From NCBI GenBank assembly GCA_037176885.1, contig JAWWNJ010000047.1, forward strand, positions 310,001-374,000: a stretch of 64,000 nt of DNA. Direction: 5' to 3'. The notes under the pieces were generated by a model. It ran no database searches and was not told the origin of the DNA. It saw only the letters and a program-made list of their open reading frames with translations. The DNA is from Favolaschia claudopus (taxonomy: Eukaryota; Basidiomycota; Agaricomycetes; Agaricales; Mycenaceae). Both the position numbers and the translations under genes were made by a program. Shown here piece after piece: positions 1 to 15,631 of this stretch (position 1 is the stretch's first letter; each line of letters starts with the position of its first letter).

Positions 1-2581
1 TGGATTTTTCCTTCTACAGTGTGTTCATTCCATGGTTCATTGTCAAGCAGCTGAAAACATTTCTTGCGTGTAGTTACGTTCACTCGGGATACCGGATGTG
101 GGTGGAATGTTGCTGGCCTCAACGCTGCTGATCTCTGCCCAGTGCGCCTCTTCGATATCAAGTACAGAGGAGAGCGGGTCATCTACGAGTTGGGACTCCA
201 AGAGGCCATTGCCCATTAGTAGGCACTAAATATCTTCATCGAAGTCTTCTGACTCTTTCATCAGTGCCGGAAATGACCCTGTGCAAAGCGGGACGGCTTA
301 TATGGATACATTTTATGGTTTCGTAAGAAAGTTCAACGTTAGAGCGAACAACAGCTGATACCTCGGTAGGGTCCTTATGCCTTCGAGCTCGTTCCAGGAT
401 ATGATTGCCCGACATACTCTCATTGTGCGTCCTGTCTTTTGCCTCGATGCAACTAAACAATGTTCAAAGTTCTCAATTCAACGTTTCATGCTGCGGAACT
501 CTCCAAAACCCATCGCAACAACATTTGCTTGTTCGAGAGTGATCCAGGATATTTGATGCAGAGACACTCGTGAGTGGCTGCTCTTCCTAGATCTGAGCGG
601 AATTTACGGCGAACAGATCATCAAATTACCTAGCGCTCACAAAGAATATTGTCCTCACGCTACGCTCAGTATCAACTGTTGGCAGTACGTACCTCCTTCA
701 CCCGTTTCACTGTCGATCTTTATGTTTCGAGAAGATTATGATTATAGCGTCAGTACTATGCATACACTAAACGACACTACCCGATTTCATTACTTTTACA
801 GTTTGACTATGTTGTGAGTTCCGAGGGTCGCTTCGAACCAGCCTGCCTTTGATTCACTTTTTTCACTAGTTCGCTTTGGATGGATCCATTGAAACCATTG
901 TTCGCGCATCCGGGTACATCCAATCAGCTTACTGTGCGTCCGGCTCTTTTTCTCGGCTACTACTGAGCATTTCTCAGACGCGAAGAATAACGACTATGGT
1001 GGGTGAATGAGCACGGTTCCGTGGATCAAGGAATTTATTGCGCTATCTCCAGGCTATCAGGTACACGATGCGCTCAGTGGCAGTATGCACGACCACGTCC
1101 TCAACTGGAAGGTTAGTTCATCATAGTATCACAGTAAAATGGTCACTGATAGAGTTCCCAGGTTGACATGGATGTTCTTGGAACGGAAAACACATTTGTC
1201 AAGCATAAGATCGCTCCAGCAGTCGTCAAATATCCATGGGCAAATAACACTCGTTCCACTATGCGCCTCGAGCGTGAGCGCATCGAAAACGAAAATGACG
1301 CCAAATTGGTTTGTTTTTTCCTCTGATAATGTGGCAGGAGGTTATGCTCATGTCACCAGTCCTGGCCTGCCAACGGCGCCGATATGTTCTTAGTCGAAAA
1401 CAGTAACCAGTTATGTCGATGTTCGATATAGAAACGATTGTCGCTGATCACAACTGTTATCCAGACTCAACAAATATGGCGAGCCAAAGGGGTTCAAGAT
1501 CGCACCGTCGCGCGGAGGAGCGGGAATGTTCCTTACAATCCAGGACAGGTATGCCCGTAGTGTATGGGAGATGTGCTGCTGACTGACTTGGTTAGTCCGA
1601 ACCTCCTGAAATCACAAGGCTTTGCGAAGCACGCTTTGTATGTGACCAAGCAAAAGGATACTGAAGTCCGTTCTTCGCATGCAAATAATGACTATGATCC
1701 GGGTGGATATTTCGTTCTTTTTCTATTTCCTTCTTAAACCGGCTGAGACGGAATCAAAGGTAATCCAATCATCAACTTTGAAGATTTTTTCGATGGTGCG
1801 CATTGATGGCTCTATCTGTCTGCGGAGCTGATAGGTAGAACAGGCGAGAGTCTGAATCAGACAGATATTGTTCTGTCAGTGAAATTTTCATTCTCTGTTC
1901 CACTTCCTCATCCAACGGGTTACATAAACAGATGGGTCAACGTCAGAACCTTCGATTGTGTTTTCGAATAAACTCTCATTCGTTCTTCAGCTTGGAATGC
2001 ACCATGTTCCTCATACAGGAGACATCCCAAATACTGTATTCACAACCGCTCAGGCCGGTTTTATTATCTCGCCGCGTGCGATTTCAATGGCAACCTTCCG
2101 CGACGATTACTACTGACGACTATGTTCAGACAACTATCTTCTCAACGATGCATCGCGCACTACTCGCCAGATGGTCAGGATTGATTACAATGCGTCTGGA
2201 GTGCAGTTAGTGAAAGAGTTCGGAGGGAAAATGGCCTCTGGGGTTGTGAATGTGGTGCGTCATGAACCCACATTATGTAACTTGGGCGTTAGCCTTTGAC
2301 GCAAGCTATCAGAGTTCACTGCAGCCAAATTTTTGGAATTATGAAGGCGATGTTGCTGTACGAAAATTCCCCTACGACCGTAAGCAGCGTCTCATGTCAT
2401 TCAATGCTCGGGTCCTGACCTTTGTACCAGCCCTTCATCCTTTCAACGACAGTGAGTACCATATATGCCCGTATTTTCTCATTTTGTTAAGCATAGCTTC
2501 AGCTGAAAGCATTGTTTGATTAACTTGTTACGATGATGAGCAGGATACCATGTACTACAGTTCTACGTTAGTAAGACGTGA
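1..2581 (+). CDS. Copper amine oxidase, 3' part (5' end outside window)
   Basis: Oxidative deamination of primary amines to aldehyde, ammonia and peroxide, using copper and a topaquinone cofactor. The gene is cut by the window start and shattered into about 17 short exons. Spliced exons give TRDTGLRLFDIKYRGER, HYAGNDPVQSG, LFESDPGYLMQRH, then the cofactor motif GNYDY, whose precursor Tyr codon is at 737-739. FDYV, RASGYIQSAY and SGSMHDHVLNWK follow; the HDH holds two copper ligands near 1090. Further on come WPANGADMFLV, KYGEPKGFKIAPSRGG, DIVLWVNLGMHHVPHTGD (third copper His) and SPHNYLLNDASRTTRQMV; the gene ends ..QFYVSKT with TGA at 2579-2581. Every junction inspected keeps the frame, so despite fragmented open frames it looks intact, not a pseudogene. 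It is convergent with the carboxypeptidase, 64 bp apart. Family assignment is firm; the physiological amine is unknown. Confidence 0.9.
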
Positions 2582-2645
2582 TACTTAGCGTCTACTGAAT
2601 CAACTATAGTCGCACATTCGCCTACAAACTACAGCAGTACCTGCA

Positions 2646-5471
2646 TCAATCATCGACCTCTTTCGCGCTTGGAGGAGTGGGCATCGCAGTCGCAATGAAT
2701 TCCGACCAAGCAGCGATAGTGGCGCTCGGGGCAATTGTTGACGCACTGGTTGTCCCGGAGCCATAAAAGATAGCCAAGCCTCCTGGCATATAGTCGCCGG
2801 CCAGCGCAGGATCCTCGCCGCCAATGACGGTGCCGTTATCCACAAGCCCTGTCTGGTTTGACCCAAAGATGAAATCACGAGCGAAAACGAATGCCTGGTT
2901 TCATTCAGATTTTTGAGGGCCTACAAAAAAGACAGGACTCACCGCTCCGGGAACGGAGTTCGGCACCAAATGGCCGGCACCACGGAAAAGTGCATAGGTC
3001 AGATTGCGCTCCTGGTGGATGATTCCAGCGAAGTCTCCATGGTCGTCCGAGAATGGGGTCGAGGGCTTCCTCGTGAATCCCTGCACACCTCCAAACGTCA
3101 TATTCTGTGAGACCGAATATGAGTCTCTGAGCATTGAATGTACATTACAAGTAAAGAACTGACCTGGATAACAGCTGCGACGATGAATTAAGTATGAATT
3201 CACTTGGGCAGAAGCAAGATGAGCTCACGCACTTTCCGTTCCTCGATGCGCCACTATCGAGTCATCATTTCCAGAGTAAAACACAATTCCAACGCCGCTT
3301 GCTGATGCGTTAGCAGCGAGTTCGTCGAGGAACACCGTCGCTCTATAGTTTCTCAACGTGAGAGTCTTCAGAATAAAATAACTAGACGGACTCGGGACCT
3401 GAACGAAACAAGAACTCTGAGAAGTGAGTGATACAAAGAAAAGCAAGGACACATACTTGGATCTTCCAACGTGTTTCCATTTGCGTCGCCGCCTGTAAAC
3501 AAGTGAGAATTTTCAACTTGAGACTCCCACCGAACAGAGCAAACCAAATGCAAAGGGGAAGTTAGAGAGCCAGTTCTTGGAAATCGGTGCATGAAGTGCC
3601 GCACGTGTTCTATGGTCTACACCCTCATTCAAAACGACATTTAGAAGGAGTTTTGATTTGAGCTTACCGTTCAGGAACACGCCGGGGTCACTTGGAACTT
3701 TCGGGTTGAGTGCGTCTGGCGTATCATATTCCTGACAGAAAAAAGCGCGAATTAGCAAGCAGCCGCAGTGTCACAGGAAACAGGTTACATCAAAGGATTC
3801 GTAGCCCCCCGCATCTAAATGGCCATGAATATCGGTTACAAGCCAATACAAAATCGAACTTACTCCATGGGAAAGTGAAATTCACGGCATAGTCCATCAG
3901 CTCAAAGTAGAGGAAGCAGCCATACCAAGGGTCAATGGTACCGTTGGGCCGACCAGCGAGATCTCTTTTCCATGTCTCCCGTTTTGCAAGCTGTGATTCC
4001 GAGTCCCGCTTGCTCAGATTCGCCTCTCCAAGGCGGGCAATATGTGTAGTAAATGCCTTGCGCGAGAGTTTAGCACTGGCGATCGCAAAGTCAGATCCAA
4101 ATGACGGATCATTGAGGGGCGGGAAGTGGCCGTTTTGCGGATAGGTGAAGTTCAGGTCATAGCCGCACAGATGTGTTCTGGGGCATTGCTTTCGATTAAC
4201 TCACATTCATTTAGGATACACGACGAACGTACTGCATTTTGAAGTAGTCAAACACTTCTGGATCGTACCCAATGAGCTGCGGATAAGTTTCGATGACATT
4301 CAACTGGAGAGGATGAAATTAGACGAAAGTCCAACGGAAATATAACACATGTTACCGTGGGCAGATCCTCAAAAAGTGCGTAGGAGCCCATCGTTCCATC
4401 ACCAATGATCATTTTGCGAAGATTGACGGGTGGATTTGGCGTAGAGAATATTGTTTTAGTGATGTAGGGCTGCGATTACATTGAGTTGAACAAATCAAGG
4501 GGAGAGATTAAGAACACATACTATCTGGTAGTTTTTTGACCGAGTTGAGAGTGAAGAAGATCAAAGCAGATATAGAAGAAGGTCATACATATCTACCCGC
4601 GTAGGATTCTCCTGCAAGATACAAGGGCCGTTTGGCCAAGCTCGGGAATATTTTGACCATGTTGGAGAGGAATTCCACCTGGCGTCAGTCAACAAGGGAG
4701 AAGTATACGAAATCTGTTGAGAAAACAACTCACAAAGTCCCGTCCCATCTGATCTTGGTCTGGGACTGTCGGCGAAGGCCAATCAATTTGAACCGTTTCG
4801 CCGAGTAAACAGCAGGGCCTACCGTAGCCATTGGCATCAGACGTAGAGTATCCCGTACCCACTGGTTGATCGATCCAGACGGTATCCGCGAGTTTGTGCC
4901 AGCTGAAATTGTTTTGAACAATAGAGTAGGATCCTGTGACTTGCAGAGGACCGTTCTACGCCTTGTCAATTCATATGTAGAGGGACAGGAAAACGAACTG
5001 ACTTCTGTCATCAGACCTATCATACTGGAGGAACCGGGACCGCCTGCGCGATACGTCGGTCACAGTGTCTCGATGTCCGGGGTATGGGTGAAGGCTTACC
5101 ATTAAGCCAGATCATCCACGGGTCGGTATCGTTGGCTGAAGCTGGACGCGTCAAGCTGCCATTCTCCTTCTCAAATGCCCAAAAGAATAGTGTGGCATTC
5201 GGGTGGTCAGCGCGATTGACTCCGACGTTACCAGCGAAGCTACGAGCAATGGGTGCAGTTACGTTCGGAAGCGCGTCGGTGACTTCGAAATCTATATCCA
5301 AAGTGAGCCCAGCACGCAATGAGGAGACGTAAACTTCTTGCATTTTTGCCAGTTCGGCCGAAATGGCGTCGAGGGAATCCCAGGATACGCATGAGGAAAG
5401 GTGCTTGGAGGCCCTTGCGCACTACCCTTGAAAACAAAAGGCAAGATGGATAGAAAAGCGAGCGCCAGCAT
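2646..5471 (-). CDS. Secreted serine carboxypeptidase (peptidase family S10)
   Basis: Removes C-terminal amino acids from peptides, probably extracellularly or in the vacuole. The start at 5471 gives a hydrophobic signal peptide (MLALAFLSILPFVFKGSAQG). The N-terminal domain follows with NVTAPIARSFAGNVGVNRAD, DPWMIWLNG joined to GPGSSSM, and WIDQPVGTGYST. The nucleophile motif GESYAG is encoded near 4595-4615. The catalytic Asp is most likely in SGNDDSIVAH (near 3260-3285) and the catalytic His in GAGHLVP (near 2965). Potential N-glycosylation sites (NVT, NAT, NGS) fit secretion. The gene has many introns of about 50 bp. One, 5292-5341, must use a GC donor (gcaaga) to give WQKYFEVTDALPNV, which matches the family. 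All catalytic elements are present. Stop TGA at 2646-2648. Confidence 0.92.
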
Positions 5472-9795
<4,324 letters not shown>

Positions 9796-10008
9796 ATTTG
9801 ATAGAGTATCAAACTGAATACCGGGTCAATGGGAAGGGTCTTGTATCGTGTAAAACATTATTATGTGAAACAACAAAGTTCTGTGCGTTTGCTAGGGTTG
9901 AGTTTAATCGCTTCAAGCTCATTGAACTTTCAACCGTGTGAATATTCGTGTATCGTGATACTGGCACTGAATTTCATACAAGTTGTACGGTCAACGGAAT
10001 ACATGAAT

Positions 10009-11041
10009 TTAGCCCTGGAAGGCGTGGTAGTTATCGAGCGGCGAGACGTGCTCGATGAGCTTCCAGATCGCATCAATCTTGGCGTTAGCCTTCTCTCCAA
10101 CACTGCCCTTCTTGAGCCACCCGAGCGTCTGGGGAATCTGCGCGTGCTTGCTGCACCCAAAAATCACCGCATCCCCGTACTTGGAGTCCAGCGCCGAATC
10201 AAACGCCACCCACCGATACGCCAATTCTGCGCGACTGCATCCAGCCTCCTCCGCTGCCTCTCCCCACAAATCCAGAGCCTTATAAAATTCCGGCTTATTG
10301 TAGAGCGGACCATACAATTTCTCCAATGCATCGTCCGTCCCGAAACGCCCTGCGTCAGCACCCTTGGCCTTCATCTGCGCGGTAGTTTTGGTGAGGAGCC
10401 CGCCGGCGATGGGGCTGTATGCGTAGATGGACAGGTTGAGTTTACGGAGGGTGGGGACGAGCTCTGTCTCCTGTTTGCGGGCGACGGCGTTGTAATTGGC
10501 TTGGTAGACGCTGGGGAGGGGGTAGCCTTTGGCTTTGCAGATTTCGTAGACGCGCTCGACATCGGAGGCTTTAAAGTTACTGAGGCCGAAGCGCTTGAAG
10601 TAGCCCGCCTTATAGGCGTCGTTGATGCCCTTGAGCTGGTCCTCGAGGTCGAGGGATGGGTCGGGCGCGTGGATATAGAATATGTCAAGCTGCGACAGGT
10701 TGTTCAGCTTTCGAAACGCGGTCCAGATGAATTTCAGCACGTACGCTTTTCACTTTGAGACGCTCCACCGACTCCTTCGCGTGCTGCAGAATCTCTGCTC
10801 CAGTACTCGTACCGGGAACGAACCCACCCGGCGTCTTGCTGTCGATGATGAATCGGTCGCCCGCTTTCGTTTTGCCCATCCATTCTTCCGAGGGGCCGTA
10901 GAGACGTGCGGTATCGATGGTATCACAGCCGCCCTCCTCGAGGAGCTGGTAGACCTTCTGGATGCTTTCTTCGTCGGGGAAGTATTGACCGGGGCCGATG
11001 GGGAAGCCGCCGAAGACGGCCTTGACAGGGGTAGAAGACAT
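10009..11041 (-). CDS. Aldo-keto reductase, copy 1 (AKR7/aflatoxin-aldehyde-reductase-like)
   Basis: NADPH-dependent reduction of aldehydes or ketones, cytosolic. Two exons (11041-10745 and 10689-10009) give 325 aa; the 55-bp intron lies after VERLKVKS. The catalytic tetrad is visible: Asp and Tyr in DTARLYG, Lys in IIDSKTPGG and His in YIHAPDPSLDL. FKRFGLSNFKASDVERVY, VYQANYNAV, YAYSPIAGGLLTK and the cofactor-binding end VIFGCSKHAQIPQTLGWL follow. Two very similar paralogues with the intron at the same place lie at 27.7 and 29.3 kb on the other strand. A TATAAG lies about 70 bp upstream of the start. It is convergent with the sulfhydrylase. A natural substrate cannot be read from sequence. 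Confidence 0.93.
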
Positions 11042-11418
11042 GGCGAGGAAAGTAAAGGTTCGAAGTGGATTGTTTGAGGATAGGATAAAGGAAAGGGGAA
11101 CTTATAGGTCTTTGCTTCCGATTCTCCGGCGCTGGCTGATTAATGTGAGACCCTTACCAAGCGATTCCCTCCTTCCAATGAGGTATTGGTAAGCAACATC
11201 GATAAGGCAAAGTATTCCATTGGGGAATCCCGTTCGTGGCGAAAAAAAAAGAGCAGCGAAAGAATCGTAGTTTGTTCAATTGCAATGAAAGCTTGATGAA
11301 AGCATTGAAAAAAGACGAAGCCGCTTTTGCCGCTTTCCATCTAATCAGTGATGTGGGTCTCGGCTTCTTCCGGCCAACCACACAATTCGCTTACTCAGGT
11401 TGTACTCAGGTTCAACCT
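11042..11418. other. Short spacer between AKR copy 1 and the transposon-like element
   Basis: Holds the AKR copy 1 promoter region and ends at the target-site copy ACCT (11415-11418). Open frames here are short and lack motifs. Confidence 0.6.
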
Positions 11419-11452
11419 CACTGCGGGAAGGAAAAGCACTTCATATGAGTGC
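11419..11452 (+). repeat. Left terminal inverted repeat
   Basis: A 34-bp arm beginning CACTGCGGGAAGG that pairs with 15598-15631 in inverse orientation, with mismatches at arm positions 19 and 27. It is immediately preceded by ACCT. Confidence 0.85.
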
Positions 11453-11640
11453 GTAAGCACTCAAATCCGAAAAGCCGAACTCACCTTGAGTGCGTTAGTT
11501 TGGGGCTCCATCTGAGTGCTTTTCCAGGACTTCAACTGAGTGCCTCATAAGCACTGTATGTTAGAGCACTTTAGTTGAGTGCTCCGCAACGCACTCAGAC
11601 TTGAGGTGCTCTGCCTGAGCGTGTTCGGCGAACTTCATCT
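11436..11640. repeat. Left subterminal GAGTGC array
   Basis: About ten occurrences of GAGTGC or its complement GCACTC/GCACTT, irregularly spaced 10-35 bp apart and often preceded by a CATCT or CAACT-like word. Comparable arrays serve as transposase-binding sites in CACTA elements; that role here is inferred. Confidence 0.75.
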
Positions 11641-14600
11641 CAGTCCGGCCCGTATTTGACATGTAACGGGTCTTGGTTCTCATAGCGTCGTTCCCTCAAT
11701 TCATTGGAGCAAGAAGTTATTTCTTTTAGGCTCCCTGTCTTATTGCTTTTTGAGGCGAAAAATTGTTGAAAGATACTGAGTATGTAATCTCTAAGTATGC
11801 AAAGAATTTGTATGTTTATGTAGAGCTAGGAAAGACTAGCGCGAGCACGTTTCGGCACCAGGTCGATCGATGCCAGGGAGCGGAATGGCGGAGGTCGCGA
11901 CGCCATGCGATCGATATGGGGTGTCGAGATTGTCGGAGTTTGAGGGGTCGTTGACTGCTTGGGCTGGCGTTGAGAGTGGAGATGACGGAGTGAATGGGGA
12001 GCACAGTGGAGGAGAGTGACTCGGAGGGAGGGCGGCGCAGTGACGTGGCATCAAGGAAAGAGCCAGCGGAAGAGTTGCTGAAGCAGCGATGTTGATAGAG
12101 GGCGGGGTTTGCCAGGGGAGCTGGAAGTCGTCGAGAGTGTTGAGAACGACGTACCGAGCGAGATCATGAATGACGCGGACTTGCTTGAAGGGGCGAGTGG
12201 GTGAGACGCGTGAGCATTGAGGCGAGGGTCGTCGTCCACGTCAAAAGGAGACGAGGTGGAGAATGGCAGGGCACTAGAAGTGACAAGATGAGATTACATT
12301 GATTTGACCTGGTTGCAGTATTTTGAATTGACATACCTTCACGAAATCAGCCAGCGCTGACTTGTCGTTCCGCGTGCCTGTCGAATTGAGTCGGGAAGAA
12401 CATCGGGAAGCGTGACTTTGAAGAAGGTGAGTTTGAGAGTAGTGCGTTCGGAGAGCGGTAAGCTCATCGTACGATGCGGCAGCGAGTTCTGCCGCATTGT
12501 GTCACCGCGGTTCGGTGAAAGCAACAAGACGGCGGAGTGAACCTACGAGGCGGGGAGAGCGAGGTTGGGGAATGTCGAGGGCGTCGCCCGGCGATGGAAT
12601 TGGACGCGAAGGATCTGAACGGATGAAGGTGGATGTCAACGGCGAGGTGGCGGATTTAATAGACGGCGAATGGAAGGTGCGGCGGAGTCGAGAGTGAGCC
12701 ACAACAAATGTCGAGAGCGGAGGTGACTAGAGTCGACGAGTGGGCCGTAGATACGGGGGAACGTCGAGAAGGGATGGAATGAGAAGGCGGGGCCATGTCG
12801 GTGAGCGGGTCGTCTTGAGAAGGTTTAGTGAGGTGAGTCTGCTAAGGAGCAAGGCGGGCATCGGGTCGTAACTGACGAAAGCGGTGGGAGGGACGGATCT
12901 TGTCGAGAAACTCGCGCGTAGACGATCATGGTGAGTGGCGAACTACTTGTAATTGGGTCAAATCTTTGCAGATACAGACCAAGTGGTACACACACCTGAT
13001 TTTGCTCCTATGACTCAATAGCCTCGTAACCAGCATTAACGTTTATTCAGTAAAGTCAGACGACGCGGACAGGGTTTGCGAGTGCTCAGTGAGTCAGAGA
13101 CTGAAGTGAGTGGGTTACGAGGCACCGTGGAGCTGTAGAAAGTTTGGAGACACAGCAAGTAGGAGAGCGCGGCGTCGTGGATGTCGAAGTAGGAGCGACG
13201 AGTCAGTATCCCGCAGTCGCTAGTTAGCTAAAGCTTGCGGGGCTAGTCCAGTGAGAGGAGGTGAGGCAAGGGTGGACAGACGACGGACCGCCAGATTCGA
13301 GGTGATGCACAGGTAGGAGTTTATTCTCGACCTGAGGCGGGAGGGCTAGGGTGTGAGGCATGTGAGTGTAGAAAAGAGGACTCCGAGCAATCAGTCACTT
13401 GTGTGACTGTGACGTCACTTGTGACTGTACGCGTCTTGCCTTCTCCCACCATCATCGATTCATCGCCGACCATCCAGCCGCTCCGGCAGCCTCGCTCTGT
13501 CCTCAAACTATCCAATACGACTCTCTGACACTCTGGGCACGCGTTCTGGCACGTCTCACGCAAATCGGCCTGAGATCGCGCAAAATCACCTCGGGAACGA
13601 CATCCGCACCGCGTGCGACTTTGAACGCGTCGTTTCGATTCAAAGCGACTCCAAGGCACTCAAACGATGAACATCACCGTCTCTGAACCCGCACTGCGCG
13701 TTCCAGCCCTCCACCTATGCGTTTTCTTGAAGCACTTGCGAGGTGTGCAATCCTCTCAATCCCTTTTGCTTCAATAACGCGCAGTAGGGACCTTGCCGTA
13801 TATCGCAAAACATTGTGGAGACGATAATTGACGTGGGGTATGGTGAGTCGACGGCTGTAGCTCCTCGAATAGCTCACCTGACGTAGCAATCTCAAGATGA
13901 CGCGACTGCACATTCACTGCCGACCATCTGGTCATCTGTAACGCTTTGCTCCGGTACCCGCTGCTGTCGGCGTTGTCTGATGTAGGGAAGAGGGAAGTCC
14001 TGGTCTGGGTGGAGAGGCGATGGTAGTCGGTGCGCCAGTATTCTGTAATCTTTGATCGCCTCCTCCCTCTTCTTCTATCCTCCTTGGGACCCCCATCCCC
14101 TCCCTTTCTCTCTATACTTTCTCTCTCCTCGTGCCTGACCATTGTCACCTGTCCTATCCTTCTTCTCGCTTGCTCTCACGCAGCACTGATGCTCCGACGC
14201 TGCAGTCTGTACCAATTCCGTCTTCACCGACCGTCCCTTGTCGCCGCGTCCGCCGACATGGCCCCGCGCTGCAACGTAGCGTACGTAAATCCGCCATCAT
14301 CGACCCACCCTCTTCAAGTCTCATCTCGTACATCTTCACATACCCCCGCTATCGCTTCGTCAACCCTTCTCGCTGCGCTCAGTATCACGCGATCGCCGCA
14401 TTCACCCTCCACACCAGCCGTGCATCTCGATATACGGTATTCACCCGCCGCCACCTCTCAATGATCTCAGCGCTTGATGGTTTAAATGGTAATCATTTTT
14501 TTCTTTCAAATATGGTCCATGTGCTGAGCAATTTTCACCGCAGTATCGGCGAGGGGCTTGCCGTCGAAAATTGAGTGGATGATTTCCTATTTCGCCGTCT

Positions 14601-15354
14601 ATCTACTGATTCTACTCAAAGTCGTCACGCTCTCGGTTGACCTTAGGTTTCTCCCTGTCACTTGCTTGTATATTTCATCTGATATTTCCCCTTGACACCC
14701 TCGATTTCGGCTACATCCAGGCCACCTCGATGGTGTTTAATGACTTTAACGAAAGCTTGTACCCTTCTGTGGCAGTGATCGTTCGGTATGCTTTGTGTCC
14801 GATGGATTCTATTCGCATCGACTCATGCCGCTGAGTTTAGATATCATGTTGATTCAACTGTCAGTTGAGCTTTCCGTTGAATTAAGCGCGTTCGCTGACA
14901 CTTTTGGCACGGCGCTGTTTACGAATCAAGGTCTAGTCAGCCAGAGTTGAGTCGATGGCTGGTTTTTATAGAATGTCGGAATATTGATAGTGTTTGCTTA
15001 GATTTTCGTGGTATACGTGTCGTTTGTCGACACTCAGGTACTTTATCATTCCTCTCTCTAATCTTCTTACTCATAGAGGATTTCAAGCCTTGTACCAGTT
15101 TTCATCGCTGTTCTCAACGCCGCTGTCCCACCAACATCGTCGTGAGGTGCGTGTTTGAACATTCTGCTCAATTTTCTGAGTTAATGATTTGTCTTAGCCG
15201 ATCTCGTTTGCGGCTCGTGTTTCGCACTTGGGAAGAATCTCCGCAGCGATGTTCATGGTACTGACTACCTACGTACTGTATGTTGTACTGTAGCCAAATA
15301 CAAATATTTGTGGAAATCGTAAGGAATTGAATAGTAATGTATATAAGTGGGTCA

Positions 15355-15610
15355 AGAACTCACATGAAGTGCTATTGAGCACTCCATCTGAGTGCGTTGG
15401 AGCACTTAGGTTGAGCGCTCAGAAGCGCTCAAATAGAGCGCTTCAACAGACTCAACTTGAGTTCGTCTGGAGCACTCAGGTACAGTGCTTCAATGACTTC
15501 ATCCTACTATCGAAATCTGCCGTTTAGACACTTCATCTGAGTGCGTCGACGCACTTCAGCTGAGTGTTCCAACACACTCCACCTGAGCGCTTTTCGGGCA
15601 CTCAGATGAA
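15355..15610. repeat. Right subterminal GAGTGC array
   Basis: More than ten GAGTGC, GAGCGC, GCACTC or GAGCACT words in both orientations, mirroring the left array. Divergence to GAGCGC variants suggests the element is not very recent. Confidence 0.75.
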
Positions 15611-15631
15611 GTTCTTTTCCTTCCCGCAGTG
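15598..15631 (-). repeat. Right terminal inverted repeat
   Basis: Inverse copy of 11419-11452, ending ..CTTCCCGCAGTG, and followed at once by the second ACCT (15632-15635). Confidence 0.85.

Larger units (their letters stand above)
11419..15631. mobile_element. Non-autonomous CACTA/Chapaev-like DNA transposon (4213 bp)
   Basis: Both ends read inward CACTGCGGGAAGGAAAAG, followed by ACTTCAT.TGAGTGC: a 34-bp terminal inverted repeat with 32 matches. The element is bracketed by identical ACCT tetranucleotides (11415-11418 and 15632-15635), as expected for a 4-bp target-site duplication. Inside each end is a subterminal array of GAGTGC/GCACTC hexamers in both orientations. CAC-starting ends with subterminal repeats are typical of the CMC group (CACTA, Mirage, Chapaev), and 4-bp duplications are described for Chapaev; this assignment is inference. 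The interior (about 11.7-15.3 kb) has only short, skewed, low-complexity frames on both strands and no transposase I can recognise, so it appears non-autonomous or decayed. Confidence 0.75.

Noticed and set aside
1..2581. Amine oxidase as a pseudogene
   Set aside because: Open frames look broken, but every interruption falls in a GT-AG intron and the spliced frame keeps the cofactor and copper motifs.
9829..10758. 309-codon plus-strand frame
   Set aside because: Exact antisense of AKR copy 1; a codon-bias shadow with no independent motif.
14030..14574. 144- and 147-codon overlapping frames
   Set aside because: Inside the transposon interior; Ser/Pro/Arg-rich, no transposase motif and no preferred frame.
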